The translations under genes were made by a program, and so were the position numbers. The notes beneath the pieces are model-generated. The model worked only from the letters and a program-made list of their open reading frames with translations. It ran no database searches and was not told the origin of the DNA. 64,000 nt of DNA from Theionarchaea archaeon (lineage in GTDB: Archaea; Methanobacteriota_B; Thermococci; Methanofastidiosales; SZ-28-30): positions 1 to 64,000 of the forward strand of contig JACVGT010000034.1 in NCBI GenBank assembly GCA_018992685.1, written 5' to 3'. The stretch's first letter is position 1. Every line of letters begins with the position of its first letter. Below are positions 49,877 to 58,409 of the stretch, one piece after another.

Positions 49877-51233
49877 ATTCACCATCATGCTGGGAGTGTA
49901 CTTGCTGTTCATGGTCTTCCTCGGGGCGATGGCATCCAGAACCCTAAAGAACGTGGATGATTTTCTGGTTGCGGGGAGGAATTTGAATCTTCCTCTTACT
50001 GCAGGCTCTCTCATGGCCACCTGGACGGGCGCTGCAGCCGTTACAGGGTATACTGCCTGGATTTATGAGGCTGGATACTCCATGATGTGGATAGCAGTCT
50101 TTACCACTACCTCGCTTTTGCTGATTGCTCTGGTATTGTCAAGGAGACTGCAGAAGCTGGGCTATCTCACGGTGTGTGATATCCTGCGAGATCATTATGA
50201 TAAGAGAACAAAGACCGTTGGGGCAGTCCTCATTTCAGTGTACTGTATCGGTGTAGTTTCAGGAGAATTTCTGGGTGGGGCATATATCTTGAGTGCAGGA
50301 CTGGGATATGATTTTTCTGTTGCTCTCCTTCTAACGGCAGGCATCGTTCTGAGCTACTGCCTCCTTGGAGGGTTATGGGCTGTCGCGCTAACTGACCTGG
50401 TGCAGTTTTGCCTCTTGGCTGCAGGGTTGGCCATAGCTGTTCCATCAGTGCTGAGAATGGCTGGAGGATGGACCGTTCTCCATCATACGGTGGCTGAGAT
50501 TGATCCCGGTCACCTTGATATCTTTGCATATGCCTCCTCTGATGTAATCATTGCCTGGGCTGTCATTATTTTCGCCTCTAACCTCATCGCTCCAGATATC
50601 TACCAGAGAATGTATGCAGCCAGATCTGGCAGGATAGCGCGGATGGCCACAGGCATAACGGGATTGTGGGATGTTTTCCTGACGGTGGCTGCTATAATTC
50701 TGGGGTTGTCAGCGTTTCTCCGATTTCAAGGGGAGCCATTGGGTGATATGGTCCTTCCCCGACTGATCATGGATGTCTTCCCTCGCGGGTTTACCTGGTT
50801 TTTCATGGTGGTGCTGGTTGCTGTCATAATGTCTACAGCAGACTCTCTCCTGGTGGTAGCAGGGGGGACCCTCTATCATGATGTATTAGGGAAGGAAGAA
50901 TCTTCCTCTGTGGCCTCAATCAGGGTGTTGACGCTGGGATCAGGAGTCGTCTCGTTGGGGCTGTGCTTTTACTTTGAGTCTATCATGGACTCCATTCTGT
51001 TTTCTTCTTCTGTATATGCTGCAGGATTATTCATCCCCGTTATCAGTGCTCTTGTATGGAAAAAGGGAACAAAAGACGCAGCATTCTATGGATGTGTGTG
51101 TGGTGGAGGAGTAACCATTGCCTGGAGGATACTCAATCTGTGGCCAGACCCCGTCATCCCCGGTATTGCCGTGTGCCTTTTGGTATTTGTGATACTCTCC
51201 TACTTAAGGCCATATCCAGTATACAGCATGTAA
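49869..51233 (+). CDS. Sodium:solute symporter (SSS) family transporter
   Basis: 454 aa from ATG 49869 (ATG 49851 is an alternative). About 12-13 TM segments. Family motifs: RTLKNVDDFLVAGRNLNLPL and LMATWTGAAAVTGYTAWIYE near the N-terminus, LLGGLWAVALTDLVQFCLLA in TM5-6, DIYQRMYAARSGRIARMATG and MSTADSLLVVAGGTLYHDVL in TM8-9. The Na+ site residues are consistent with the family. The substrate (amino acid, pantothenate, organic acid) cannot be told. Confidence 0.92.
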   Translation: MNEFTIMLGVYLLFMVFLGAMASRTLKNVDDFLVAGRNLNLPLTAGSLMATWTGAAAVTGYTAWIYEAGYSMMWIAVFTTTSLLLIALVLSRRLQKLGYLTVCDILRDHYDKRTKTVGAVLISVYCIGVVSGEFLGGAYILSAGLGYDFSVALLLTAGIVLSYCLLGGLWAVALTDLVQFCLLAAGLAIAVPSVLRMAGGWTVLHHTVAEIDPGHLDIFAYASSDVIIAWAVIIFASNLIAPDIYQRMYAARSGRIARMATGITGLWDVFLTVAAIILGLSAFLRFQGEPLGDMVLPRLIMDVFPRGFTWFFMVVLVAVIMSTADSLLVVAGGTLYHDVLGKEESSSVASIRVLTLGSGVVSLGLCFYFESIMDSILFSSSVYAAGLFIPVISALVWKKGTKDAAFYGCVCGGGVTIAWRILNLWPDPVIPGIAVCLLVFVILSYLRPYPVYSM

Positions 51234-51238
51234 GAAAG

Positions 51239-51247
51239 AATATAAGG
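51239..51247 (+). promoter_or_regulatory. TATA box of the flavoprotein pair
   Basis: aatataagg centred 26 nt before ATG 51269; leaderless start. Confidence 0.6.
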
Positions 51248-51268
51248 CCTCACGAGAAATCATAGGGA

Positions 51269-51883
51269 ATGGCCAATACAACGTTGAGAATATTCGGTAT
51301 TTGTGGGAGTCCACGCATTGCATCTACTGATTCTGCAGTTCGGAAGGCGTTGGGGTATGCTGAGATGACACATTCAGCTGAAATCAGGTATTTTTCATGT
51401 CACAAGAAAGAACTCAATTTCTGCATCCACTGTGACTACTGTGTGAAGAAGAGGGAGGGCTGCTGTTTCAAAGACGATATGGAGGAAGTTTATGCGTCAC
51501 TGGAGTGGGCAGATGCTCTCATTGTGGGTACCCCTGTGTACCAGGGGACAGTCTCCGGCCAGATGAAGGTGTTGATGGATCGGTGCAGGGCACTGCTGGC
51601 CAGGAATCCTCATGTTCTTTCCCGAAAAGTGGGGGCTGCACTTGCAGTGGGCGGTGATCGCACGGGAGGGCAGGAAGTGGCTCTCCAGACCATTCTCGAG
51701 TTCTATGTTATTAATGAAATTCTTCCAGTAGGTGGAGGTTCCTTTGGGGCAAACCTGGGGAGTACCTTTTGGTCCAGGGACCTGGGTGCCGCTGGTGTTG
51801 AACAGGATGAGGAGGGTATAAGAACATTGCAGAAGACAGTGGATAGACTCGTACAGGTTGCTCGCGTCATCAGGAGAGTGTAA
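51269..51883 (+). CDS. Flavodoxin-fold, NADPH-dependent FMN reductase-like protein
   Basis: 204 aa. IFGICGSPRIASTDSAVRKA binds the flavin phosphate, CIHCDYCVKKREGC is the Cys-rich segment of the iron-sulfur flavoprotein group, and ADALIVGTPVYQGTVSGQMK carries the FMN ring loop. Most ISF proteins have the compact cluster motif CxxCxxCxxxxxC; here the order is shorter, so a 4Fe-4S cluster is possible but unproven. The AfpA gene follows by 1 nt, so the two flavoproteins probably pass electrons to each other. Confidence 0.88.
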   Translation: MANTTLRIFGICGSPRIASTDSAVRKALGYAEMTHSAEIRYFSCHKKELNFCIHCDYCVKKREGCCFKDDMEEVYASLEWADALIVGTPVYQGTVSGQMKVLMDRCRALLARNPHVLSRKVGAALAVGGDRTGGQEVALQTILEFYVINEILPVGGGSFGANLGSTFWSRDLGAAGVEQDEEGIRTLQKTVDRLVQVARVIRRV

Positions 51884-51884
51884 C

Positions 51885-52433
51885 ATGGAAAAACTTGCAT
51901 GGGGTATTACAGGGTCTGGAGATTACATGAGAGAGTCTCTGGACATGATGAAAGATATCCGCGAAACATGTGATGTACGAATTGATGTATTTCTCTCACG
52001 GGAAGGAGAACTTGTCCTGAACTACTATAAGTACATGCAGGAGGTCAGAAGGTCCTTTGAAAACGTTCACATGGAAAAAGGGCCCAATATTCCGTTTTTA
52101 TCAGGAAAACTTCAGATGGGAAAATATCGACTCTTCATGATTTGCCCCGCCACTGCCAATACGGTGGCCAAGCTGGCTCACGGGATTGCAGATTCCCTAA
52201 TCACGAATTCGGCTGCTCAGGCCATGAAAGTTTCTTGCCCCGTGTACATTTATCCAGTAGATCAGACCCTGGGAGACATAGTGACCACGTTGCCTGATGG
52301 CAGTGAGATGACCCTCCACGTGAGAGAGGTTGATGTGAAGAATGTGGAAATCTTGGAGAAAATGGAGGGGATAACTGTGGTGAAACACGTGGAAGACATT
52401 GAAGAAATCATCAGGGCATGGTGCAGCAGGTAA
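51885..52433 (+). CDS. afpA: Archaeoflavoprotein AfpA / DmrB-like
   Basis: 182 aa. WGITGSGDYMRESLDMMKDI begins the flavoprotein fold (HFCD/PPCDC-like), and FMICPATANTVAKLAHGIAD is the FMN-binding signature. AfpA of Archaeoglobus takes electrons from an iron-sulfur flavoprotein or ferredoxin, and DmrB-like relatives reduce dihydromethanopterin. The immediately upstream gene encodes an ISF-like flavodoxin, the expected electron partner. Confidence 0.88.
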   Translation: MEKLAWGITGSGDYMRESLDMMKDIRETCDVRIDVFLSREGELVLNYYKYMQEVRRSFENVHMEKGPNIPFLSGKLQMGKYRLFMICPATANTVAKLAHGIADSLITNSAAQAMKVSCPVYIYPVDQTLGDIVTTLPDGSEMTLHVREVDVKNVEILEKMEGITVVKHVEDIEEIIRAWCSR

Positions 52434-52480
52434 CCCAGGAAGGATGGATGGCCTCCGTGAATGTGTACCTTTCCTTCCCA

Positions 52481-52490
52481 TAAACTATAA
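52481..52490 (+). promoter_or_regulatory. TATA box of the amrS gene
   Basis: aactataaat about 28 nt before ATG 52516. Confidence 0.5.
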
Positions 52491-52515
52491 ATGCAGTCAT
52501 TCCCAATGAAAATCA

Positions 52516-53505
52516 ATGAAAGAAGCTCGCTTCTATGAACCCCTTCCAAGTGACGTCATTCAATGTCATCTGTGTCCTCACGAGTGTGTCATCAAACACG
52601 GGAAGCGAGGAATGTGCGGAATTCGCGAGAATCAAAAGGGAATTCTTTATTCAACCAGTTATGAGCAGGTAACTTCCCGGGGGGTAGACCCTGTGGAGAA
52701 GAAGCCCCTGTATCACTTCCACCCGGGCAGTGAGACGTATTCTGTAGGTACACTGGGATGCAATTTATCATGTTCTTTCTGCCAGAACTGGGAGATTTCT
52801 CAGGAACGTGTTCCTACTTACAGGATGACCTCGCGACAGATTGTTGAAGCAGCGGAAACCCGGAGGTGTATCAGTATTGCCTATACCTATAATGAACCCT
52901 CAATCTGGTATGAATTTGTCTCTGATACAGCAGCTCTGGCCAGAGAGCACGGAATAAACAATATTCTGGTAACGAATGGATACCTTAATGAAGAACCCTT
53001 GAAGGAGCTGCTACCTTTCATTGATGCCCTAAATATTGATGTAAAAGCCTTCACTGATTCATTTTACAAAGAACTGTGCCACGGAAAGCTGGACCCTGTC
53101 CTTAAAACCGCAGAGATGGCCAGGCAGCATGCATGGGTGGAAATTACTACCCTCATAATCCCTGGAAAAAATGACAGCGATGAGGAAATCAAGGCCCTGG
53201 TCAACTGGATAGCGTCTTCTCTGGGAGAAGACACTCCTCTCCACTTCTCCCGGTACTATCCCAGTTATCACCTCAACATTCCTCCAACAGAGGTGAAAAC
53301 GTTAGAGAGAGCCCGTTCACTTGCGCTTGAGAAGCTGCGCTACTGCTACATCGGCAACGTGTGGGGCCATGAGGGTGACAACACGTATTGTTACCGGTGC
53401 GGGAATACCCTCATTGCCAGACACGGGTTCTCTGCATCAATGGTGGGAATTACGGAAGATGCTCTCTGCAGCAACTGTGGAACCCAGATTGACATTATAT
53501 TGTGA
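52516..53505 (+). CDS. amrS: AmmeMemoRadiSam system radical SAM enzyme
   Basis: 329 aa. An N-terminal Cys cluster (C17-x2-C20-x3-C24 and C34) precedes the radical SAM motif CNLSCSFC at 82-89. YTYNEPSIWYEFVSDTA and ALNIDVKAFTDSFYKELCHG are typical of AmrS. A C-terminal zinc ribbon (CYRCGNTLIARHG, CSNCGTQIDI) ends the protein. The AMMECR1 and Memo partner genes are not in the window. The function of the system is unknown, perhaps nucleic-acid or protein modification. Confidence 0.92.
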   Translation: MKEARFYEPLPSDVIQCHLCPHECVIKHGKRGMCGIRENQKGILYSTSYEQVTSRGVDPVEKKPLYHFHPGSETYSVGTLGCNLSCSFCQNWEISQERVPTYRMTSRQIVEAAETRRCISIAYTYNEPSIWYEFVSDTAALAREHGINNILVTNGYLNEEPLKELLPFIDALNIDVKAFTDSFYKELCHGKLDPVLKTAEMARQHAWVEITTLIIPGKNDSDEEIKALVNWIASSLGEDTPLHFSRYYPSYHLNIPPTEVKTLERARSLALEKLRYCYIGNVWGHEGDNTYCYRCGNTLIARHGFSASMVGITEDALCSNCGTQIDIIL

Positions 53506-53509
53506 TACC

Positions 53510-54148
53510 ATGGACCGAAAGACTGTTACAGCAATGCTGAAGAAATACGGGTACATAACCTCCCCCGAGGTGGAGAAAGCCTTTCTGACAGTGCCACGGG
53601 AGTTGTTTGTCCTCCCTGGATACAGGGATCGTGCGTATGCTGACACCCCTTTGCCCATCTTATTCGGGCAAACGATATCAGCCCCCTCCATGATTGCCAT
53701 CATGCTGGAAGTTTCTCAGCTGAGTCAGGGGCTTTCTGTTCTGGAAATTGGATGCGGCTCCGGGTACAATGTGGCATTGATTGCTGAAATCGTGGGGGAA
53801 GACAACGTCTTATCAATAGAACGAATTCCAGAGCTGGCTGACTGGGGAAAAGAAAATCTGAAATCTGCAGGATACCATGTTACAGTAATAACAGGTGACG
53901 GGACTCTGGGGTATCCTGAAAAGGCCCCTTATCACAGGATCATCTCGACTGCTGCAGCCCCCAGGATTCCCTCACCCTGGGTGGACCAGCTTGAGCCGGG
54001 TGGCCTGATTGTGTGTCCTGTGGGTTCAAGGCACTGGTACCAGGAACTGGAAGTGGCCCAGAAGACTGATAAGAACGATCTGGTTGTCACGCATCATGGT
54101 GGGTGCGCCTTTGTCCCTCTCATTGGAGAGGAAGGGTTCAGGCAGTGA
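53510..54148 (+). CDS. pcm: Protein-L-isoaspartate O-methyltransferase
   Basis: 212 aa, full length. VPRELFVLPGYRDRAYADTP, the substrate loop GQTISAPSMIAIMLE, motif I VLEIGCGSGYNVALIAEIV and IISTAAAPRIPSPWVDQLEP are the PCMT signature. The enzyme repairs isoaspartyl damage in proteins using SAM. ATG 53510 lies 4 nt after the amrS stop, so they are probably cotranscribed. Confidence 0.93.
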   Translation: MDRKTVTAMLKKYGYITSPEVEKAFLTVPRELFVLPGYRDRAYADTPLPILFGQTISAPSMIAIMLEVSQLSQGLSVLEIGCGSGYNVALIAEIVGEDNVLSIERIPELADWGKENLKSAGYHVTVITGDGTLGYPEKAPYHRIISTAAAPRIPSPWVDQLEPGGLIVCPVGSRHWYQELEVAQKTDKNDLVVTHHGGCAFVPLIGEEGFRQ

Positions 54149-55457
54149 TCCTCAATGAGTCCACAAGGGCATACCCTGTGTCTACATAGGTGGGATAGAC
54201 AAAGGACCTGTGAAGCTCTCTTTCTGTGCTGACAAAGCTCACTCTTGGAAGTAAATCTTCAAATGCCAGTCCAGAGATCATGCATCCTTTAACAGGAGTC
54301 ATTATCTCCCCTTTCTTGATGATAAACCCTGAAGTCACCCCGATGGAAAACAGGCCGGACTGTGACTTAGAGGCGTGAGAATTTGTCTCCTCAACTACCA
54401 GGATGCCATCCCGTATTTCGCTGATGAGCTCCTCAACTGGTGCCGCATCCCCGGTGACACACAAAGATGTGGTGCAGGGCTTGGGAGGGTCTCTGAGATT
54501 CCGGCCACGATACCGATTGTATCTGATGCCCCCTGCTGTTGTCTCCCCATAGTAGGTGTCATAAATAAAGGATTTTACAGACGCATCAGCGATGAGGTCC
54601 ACTGGTCGGGAAGGTATTCCCTCATCATCAAACTGACGTCCCTGGGGGCCTTCCACCAGAGGGTTCTCCCTGACGGTGAGGTGTTCTGCTGCAACTGTCT
54701 GTCCTATCTTCAGGGAAGAACGTCCTTCTTCCATGTTGTGTCCCAGAAAGGACGGAACCGCTGCACACACCAGAAGGTTGGCGAACACCCTGGGGGCAAG
54801 CAGTACTTTCTTCTCTCCCGATTCTGGTTTCACTTTTCCCAGCTGTCTCACTGCCTGCTGTTCAGCATGTTTTCCTATGTCACAGAAATCGAAATCATAT
54901 CCCAATGAGTATCCGTGAGCATAACCCATTCCAGAATCACCATCTTCAGCTCTGCACATGACTCTGAGGGCAGCCAGTGAATCAATGCCTTTTTTCGAAA
55001 TCCCTGATGTGTTGGCAATTTCCGTCTGAGAGTGTCCAAGCTGGCAATATACGTTGGAGGCAACAATCCGCGGATCCTCGATAGCCTCGCAGATAACCTT
55101 CATGTCCTGCATGACCTGATCGATGGATGCGTTGGCAACAGACTCTCTATACAGGTTCAGTGAGGGACCAGGTCTTTCAGGAGCAAACGATTTCCACTTC
55201 TCATTCTTCTCCCGTTTTCTGGCAAGGGCAACTGCTTCTTCCACAGCTTCTTTCCAAGACTGGGTGAAGTAAGAGAACCCCACCCTGTGGTCAACAACGA
55301 CTCGTAGGGCGTACTCAGTGATTCTAGCCTGGAATACCTGTCGTGGCTCACCCAATTCAAACTTGGCATAGGCGTAATCAGATTCTTCGCAGACAACTTC
55401 TGCTTCATCAGCCCCTTGCTTCTCTGCATAGCCCAGTATCCTATCGACCTCGCCCAC
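54138..55457 (-). CDS. tldE: TldE/PmbA-family subunit (second pair)
   Basis: 439 aa, non-catalytic partner of the following TldD. Recognisable blocks: EARITEYALRVVVDHRVGFS-like region near the N-terminus, GRQFDDEGIPSRPVDLIADA in the middle and SGLFSIGVTSGFIIKKGEIM and PVKGCMISGLAFEDLLPRVS near the C-terminus. It has no HExxxH motif. The start overlaps the tldD stop by 17 nt. The end overlaps the pcm gene by 11 nt on the other strand. Confidence 0.9.
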   Translation of the reverse strand: MGEVDRILGYAEKQGADEAEVVCEESDYAYAKFELGEPRQVFQARITEYALRVVVDHRVGFSYFTQSWKEAVEEAVALARKREKNEKWKSFAPERPGPSLNLYRESVANASIDQVMQDMKVICEAIEDPRIVASNVYCQLGHSQTEIANTSGISKKGIDSLAALRVMCRAEDGDSGMGYAHGYSLGYDFDFCDIGKHAEQQAVRQLGKVKPESGEKKVLLAPRVFANLLVCAAVPSFLGHNMEEGRSSLKIGQTVAAEHLTVRENPLVEGPQGRQFDDEGIPSRPVDLIADASVKSFIYDTYYGETTAGGIRYNRYRGRNLRDPPKPCTTSLCVTGDAAPVEELISEIRDGILVVEETNSHASKSQSGLFSIGVTSGFIIKKGEIMTPVKGCMISGLAFEDLLPRVSFVSTERELHRSFVYPTYVDTGYALVDSLRITA

Positions 55458-56796
55458 CTATCATCACCTCCCGCAGTCTGATCTTGGGTACCAGTCTCCC
55501 CTGGTAGTCCATCTGACCTTTGCCACATCCTCCAGACGCCACGTCCACCTCTTTTCCCACGGCGTCCACCTTTTTCATGGTCTCGAGGACATTTCCTGAA
55601 AGGGAGCATCCCCGTAAGTACTTTCCCAGTTCACCATTGGAAATCTCTCGCGTGTACTGTGTGCCAAAAGAAAAGGTGCCCTCTCCCACATTTACCTGCC
55701 CACCTGCAGAATCTCCCAGAAAGAGACCTCCTCTCACATCCAGGAGTTCAGGCAGAGCATACTCTCCAGGATCAAGAATGGTATTCCCCTGCCGCACGAT
55801 AGGAGTCCTGGAGAAGTATTCTGCTTTGCAGTGTCCCGTCAAAGCTGCATTGAGAAGAGCAGCAGTTTCTCTGGAATGCAGGTAGGAGGTGAGCACCCCC
55901 TCATTGATCACTGTGGTAGGACGGGCAGCAACCCCCTCATGGTCATACGGGCTGAATCCCATCAATTCCCGCGTGGGATCATCTCTCATAGTAATGCAGT
56001 CTGCAGCCACCTTCTCCCCAATTCTTCCTGCCAGTATGGACTCATTGGAAACGACGAGGTCGGCCTCCACTGCGTGACCGAATGCTTCATGCAGTAAGGT
56101 GCCGGTCAGCGTGTTGCTCAGGACACAATCCATGACTGATGACGGGGAGTGTTCTGCCTCTACCAGGACGTCTGCCTCCCGCGCAAGCTTCGCCGTGGTC
56201 TCCATGATATTCTCCTCGTTGGTCAGGAGGTACTCCATTCCTCCCACACCTCCCCAGGTCTGTGCTCGGGACTCAATGCTGGTTCCTTCCTTGCAGGTAA
56301 TACTCGCTCGGAGGTAGATGCGATCAACTCTGGTGGTAACGCTTCTTTCTTCTGATGTGGTAATATGTATGAAACGCTCAAGAGCAATCAGGCTGATGCT
56401 GAGAGAGGAAATCCTTTTGCTCTGTTCATGTGCCCTTTCCTCCATGGAAGAAAGATATTCCGTAACATTTTCATCGACAACTCTCTTTTCAGCCTTTTTC
56501 TCAACAGTGACCGTCTCAGCATCCGTCTCTCTGACACAGACCTCATTCTTTCTGGTTTGAGCCCTGGCTGATTTCATTACCCTGTCCAGAAGAGAAGGAA
56601 GATCAGATTCGGAGGTCACCATGCCAGTCCCCCAGGATCCATTGACCAGGCATCTCAAACAGAACCCTTCATTTATTTGTACTTCACTGCTGTTGGTCTT
56701 TCGGTTTTCCCGCACCACCGTATAGACTCTTTTATTGTCATGACGAAGATCAGCGTAGGTTGCACTGCGTTCTGACGCTTGATCAATAACGTTCAT
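55441..56796 (-). CDS. tldD: TldD-family metalloprotease subunit (second pair)
   Basis: 451 aa. HEAFGH at about residues 236-241 and EADLVVSNESILAGRIGEKV downstream, then YDHEGVAARPTTVINEGVLT and the C-terminal QMDYQGRLVPKIRLREVMIG. It is a different paralogue from the one at 5.7 kb, with an N-terminal half that differs clearly. Having two TldD/TldE pairs in 64 kb suggests separate substrates. The TATA box (56817-56826) lies 26 nt before ATG 56796. Confidence 0.92.
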   Translation of the reverse strand: MNVIDQASERSATYADLRHDNKRVYTVVRENRKTNSSEVQINEGFCLRCLVNGSWGTGMVTSESDLPSLLDRVMKSARAQTRKNEVCVRETDAETVTVEKKAEKRVVDENVTEYLSSMEERAHEQSKRISSLSISLIALERFIHITTSEERSVTTRVDRIYLRASITCKEGTSIESRAQTWGGVGGMEYLLTNEENIMETTAKLAREADVLVEAEHSPSSVMDCVLSNTLTGTLLHEAFGHAVEADLVVSNESILAGRIGEKVAADCITMRDDPTRELMGFSPYDHEGVAARPTTVINEGVLTSYLHSRETAALLNAALTGHCKAEYFSRTPIVRQGNTILDPGEYALPELLDVRGGLFLGDSAGGQVNVGEGTFSFGTQYTREISNGELGKYLRGCSLSGNVLETMKKVDAVGKEVDVASGGCGKGQMDYQGRLVPKIRLREVMIGGRGR

Positions 56797-56816
56797 TGCT
56801 GCTACTTTCCTCGCAG

Positions 56817-56826
56817 CATTAAAAGG
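56817..56826 (-). promoter_or_regulatory. TATA box of the second tldD/tldE operon
   Basis: cccttttaat on the minus strand, centred 26 nt before ATG 56796; leaderless start. Confidence 0.6.
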
Positions 56827-57019
56827 GTTTGCTCATCCTGTGGACAATTCTTCTGCAGACTGATTCTCAGGAACTCCAACCATTCTGAAAATCAGAAGAA
56901 AGCTCACCCGGGCAGGAAAACAGTTACTTCAAGAGGGTATTGGGAAGTGCGATCTAACTCCCCGAGGCTTGAGCGAAGGGTTTGGTGAATGGCAACCAGA
57001 TCGATCCGGTACGCAATAT

Positions 57020-57799
57020 TTATCGTCCTGGCACTTTCAATTGCCCTACGACCGGGATTTCACCTTCCATCCCATGGTGGGAGGTACCCACCCCCGCTTT
57101 TTCCGCCAGCACCAGGTGTGAGATCGTCTCCGGGTTTATGCCCACTGCTCTGCAGGCACAAGAATCAACAGCAACCGGGTCAGTCCCTGCCAGAAGAAGG
57201 TCCAGTTCAACCATGGTACCTTCAAGGGGTCCCTGTCCCTCCATGGCGTAGAACCCATCCAGCAGGTAGTAATGACAGGGGAAAACGACGTTTGCATCTA
57301 CTATTATCTTATCAAGGAATTTGTGGAAAATCCTCTTGTCGGGAAAAGGTATCAACCCGTACTGGTTCTTCACAGCTCCTGTGTATATGGTGAGAATATG
57401 GGTCTTCAGCTTGGCAAACGAGATGAGTACGCTCTCTTTGAGAACGTCGGGATACGGGAACGACTTGAAAAAGGTGGTATGTCCGGGATATATGGTTGTA
57501 CACGGGGTCTCTGATGTATTGATAAGTTCTGCGTCCAGAGAGCTGTACCCAAACGCATCGTACGTGTCCCAGATACGCCTTAAATCCGTGTCTGATTCTA
57601 CAATCATGATCTTTCTGGGGGAAAACTCAGCAACATATTCAACCAACCAGCTCACGAACTGGAAATCCGTGCAGGCTTCTTGACCATGGATACTCAGATT
57701 GGGCTTTATGGCTACCGTAGATCCCTTTTCAATATACAGATCGGCAACAGCCCTGGTAAAAGCCTTTCTCTTGTCTTTTTCCTGGACGAATACAACCAC
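57020..57799 (-). CDS. DUF362 protein without ferredoxin domain
   Basis: 259 aa. GSTVAIKPNLSIHGQEACTD, LISFAKLKTHILTIYTGAVK-NQYGLIPFPDKRIFHKFLD, FYAMEGQGPLEGTMVELDLL and GTDPVAVDSCACRAVGINPE are DUF362 motifs. The start is GTG 57799, fixed by a TATA box (attaaaaggt reversed, 57821-57830) 26 nt upstream and the absence of an earlier ATG. DUF362 proteins may be iron-sulfur-related oxidoreductase components. A second one, with a ferredoxin domain, lies at 58.4 kb. Confidence 0.88.
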   Translation of the reverse strand: MVVFVQEKDKRKAFTRAVADLYIEKGSTVAIKPNLSIHGQEACTDFQFVSWLVEYVAEFSPRKIMIVESDTDLRRIWDTYDAFGYSSLDAELINTSETPCTTIYPGHTTFFKSFPYPDVLKESVLISFAKLKTHILTIYTGAVKNQYGLIPFPDKRIFHKFLDKIIVDANVVFPCHYYLLDGFYAMEGQGPLEGTMVELDLLLAGTDPVAVDSCACRAVGINPETISHLVLAEKAGVGTSHHGMEGEIPVVGQLKVPGR

Positions 57800-57905
57800 A
57801 AGTCGTACTCTGATCGTGACATTAAAAGGTTGAGCCTAGAACCCACAGCCTGAAGATGAGCTGAACTAACACAGGCAGTGAGATCATGACGGTGGGCTGA
57901 GAAAA

Positions 57906-57915
57906 CCTTTTAAAA
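57906..57915 (+). promoter_or_regulatory. TATA box of the ferritin-like gene
   Basis: ccttttaaaa centred 26 nt before ATG 57936; leaderless start. Confidence 0.6.
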
Positions 57916-57935
57916 CTCCACTTGTGGGACGAATT

Positions 57936-58382
57936 ATGGAAAATAAAGAGCACATTCTGGGGACTGCTTTAGAGCTGGAAGATAAGGGGTTTAGATTCTA
58001 TTCTGAAGCAGCAAGAAAGACAGAAAATGAGACTGGTAGAAAAATGTTTGCTCAATTGGCCAAAGAAGAACAGGAACATATTGAAAGTCTCCGTGAAAAG
58101 TTCTCCACATTGTATCCAGAGAGAGCACACAAGGATATACCTGTATTTGAAACAGAAGTCTCCAAGTATTCGGGTGAGGTGGAAGCACTCAAGATAGGAA
58201 GAGACATGGAGAAGGAATCCATCGCGTTCTACTCTGAATGGGCGAAGGGGGATTTGCAGCCACTGTTTGCTTCATTGATTGAGTTCGAGAAGAAACATCT
58301 CGAAGTGCTGGAAGCAGAGCTGGACTATGTGCTGAGAACTGGATACTGGTTTGATTATTTTGAGTCTTCACTGGAGGATTAG
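57936..58382 (+). CDS. Ferritin-like/rubrerythrin-type diiron protein
   Basis: 148 aa, four-helix bundle. The metal ligands are visible as E in ALELEDKGFRFYSEAARK, E and H in LAKEEQEHIESL, E in IGRDMEKESIAFYSEW and E-x2-H in LIEFEKKHLEVLEAELD. No rubredoxin domain follows. Such proteins act in iron handling or peroxide defence. It lies between two DUF362 genes. Confidence 0.9.
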   Translation: MENKEHILGTALELEDKGFRFYSEAARKTENETGRKMFAQLAKEEQEHIESLREKFSTLYPERAHKDIPVFETEVSKYSGEVEALKIGRDMEKESIAFYSEWAKGDLQPLFASLIEFEKKHLEVLEAELDYVLRTGYWFDYFESSLED

Positions 58383-58409
58383 AGCCAGGTCCTGGAAGAG
58401 TGATGGAGA

